Assembly (NCBI RefSeq): GCF_000972845.2
Contig: NC_040018.1
Location: 2,833,632-2,897,631, forward strand
Reading direction: 5' to 3'
Length of the DNA: 64,000 nt
Source: Larimichthys crocea
Taxonomy: Eukaryota > Chordata > Actinopteri > Sciaenidae
The notes under the pieces were generated by a model. It was not told the origin of the DNA and did not search any database. It saw nothing but the letters and a program-made list of their open reading frames with translations. Positions 63,505 through 64,000 of this stretch are shown here, piece by piece. How positions within the stretch are numbered: the first letter of the stretch is position 1; each line of letters opens with the position of its first letter. The translations under genes and the position numbers were made by a program.

Positions 63505-64000
63505 GATTCTCAAATATTTGCTTCTTTGCACTGGCTACATGTAAAATCAAGAACATCGTTTTAAAATCCTTCTCCTTACCAATAAAGCTTTTAGTGGTCA
63601 GGCACCATTATGACTTAAGGAGCTCATAGGACCCTATTACCCCACTAGAACACTGCGCTCTCAAATCCAGCTGGCTGGCTCAGGCGAGTCCTGAACGATC
63701 CCTTAGTGATGCTATCCTACCTGCTGATTATAGGACTAGACTGCCGGGGGGACTTCCCATGATGCGCTGAGCTCTTCTCTCCATCTGTACACGCTCACGC
63801 CCCATTAAAGCCTGTTACCAGCGTTGCTTCTTCCACAGAGTTTTTCTGCTTTCTTGTCTTGCAGGTATCCTGCTGTATGTCGTCCACTACATATGCTATT
63901 ATTATGATTAACGTCATTACTACCTTTGGTCATAGCTCCATAAAAGTTTATAGTTATCATTATTTTATTGCTGCATCTCTCTTTATCTATTTAGCCTGAA
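63505..64000 (+). mobile_element. Degraded LINE (L2/Rex-type) reverse-transcriptase C-terminal end and 3' region
   Basis: Conceptual frames read LHWL then KAFSGQAPL, a stop, and LKELIGPYYPTRTLRSQ, which is the well-known C-terminal stretch of fish LINE ORF2. Stops and frame shifts break it. The 3' part continues with ATAGCTCCATAAAAGTTTAT at about 63930 and runs off the window edge. Confidence 0.7.

Overview
This window is vertebrate nuclear DNA, most likely from a ray-finned fish of the percomorph type. The evidence is three intron-split genes with standard GT-AG junctions, many CA/GT microsatellites, a tRNA-derived SINE, a Tc1-like transposon remnant, LINE fragments and several short inverted-repeat elements of kinds I know from percomorph genomes. 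No operons, CRISPR arrays, rRNAs or functional tRNAs were seen. Most open reading frames in the raw sequence are chance frames or pieces of exons.

All three genes lie on the minus strand and were rebuilt exon by exon, with intron phases that add up exactly. From high to low coordinates they are: (1) glce, heparan sulfate/heparin glucuronyl C5-epimerase, four coding exons between 56910 and 40009, 595 residues; (2) paqr5, membrane progestin receptor gamma, seven coding exons between 27029 and 17227, 345 residues; (3) kif23, the centralspindlin kinesin MKLP1/CHO1, twenty-three coding exons between 14502 and 2890, 969 residues including a 109-residue cassette exon. The order and shared direction GLCE-PAQR5-KIF23 match what I recall of human chromosome 15q23, so this is an ancient syntenic block. 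The genes are not functionally linked: one edits Golgi glycosaminoglycans, one is a steroid-responsive membrane receptor, one drives cytokinesis.

Layout: 1-2.7 kb is AT-rich sequence downstream of kif23 with repeat fragments. 2.9-14.5 kb is kif23, whose first intron holds a hAT-like element with an intact 7-bp target duplication. 14.5-17.2 kb is the kif23 promoter with CCAAT and CHR-type motifs, a possible divergent exon, an inverted-repeat element and the SINE. 17.2-27.1 kb is paqr5. 27.1-40.0 kb is intergenic DNA plus the 3' flank of glce, with a Tc1 remnant and several repeat families. 40.0-56.9 kb is glce with two introns of about 7 kb. 56.9-64.0 kb is upstream of the glce coding start, with no convincing protein gene and a degraded LINE at the right edge.

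I found no convincing new biological system. The points most worth checking are the conserved cassette exon of kif23, a tandem acceptor before its penultimate exon that would switch the C terminus, a possible bidirectional promoter at kif23, a TATA box and CAG repeat just before the paqr5 start, and several homeodomain-motif-rich non-coding stretches that may be enhancers.
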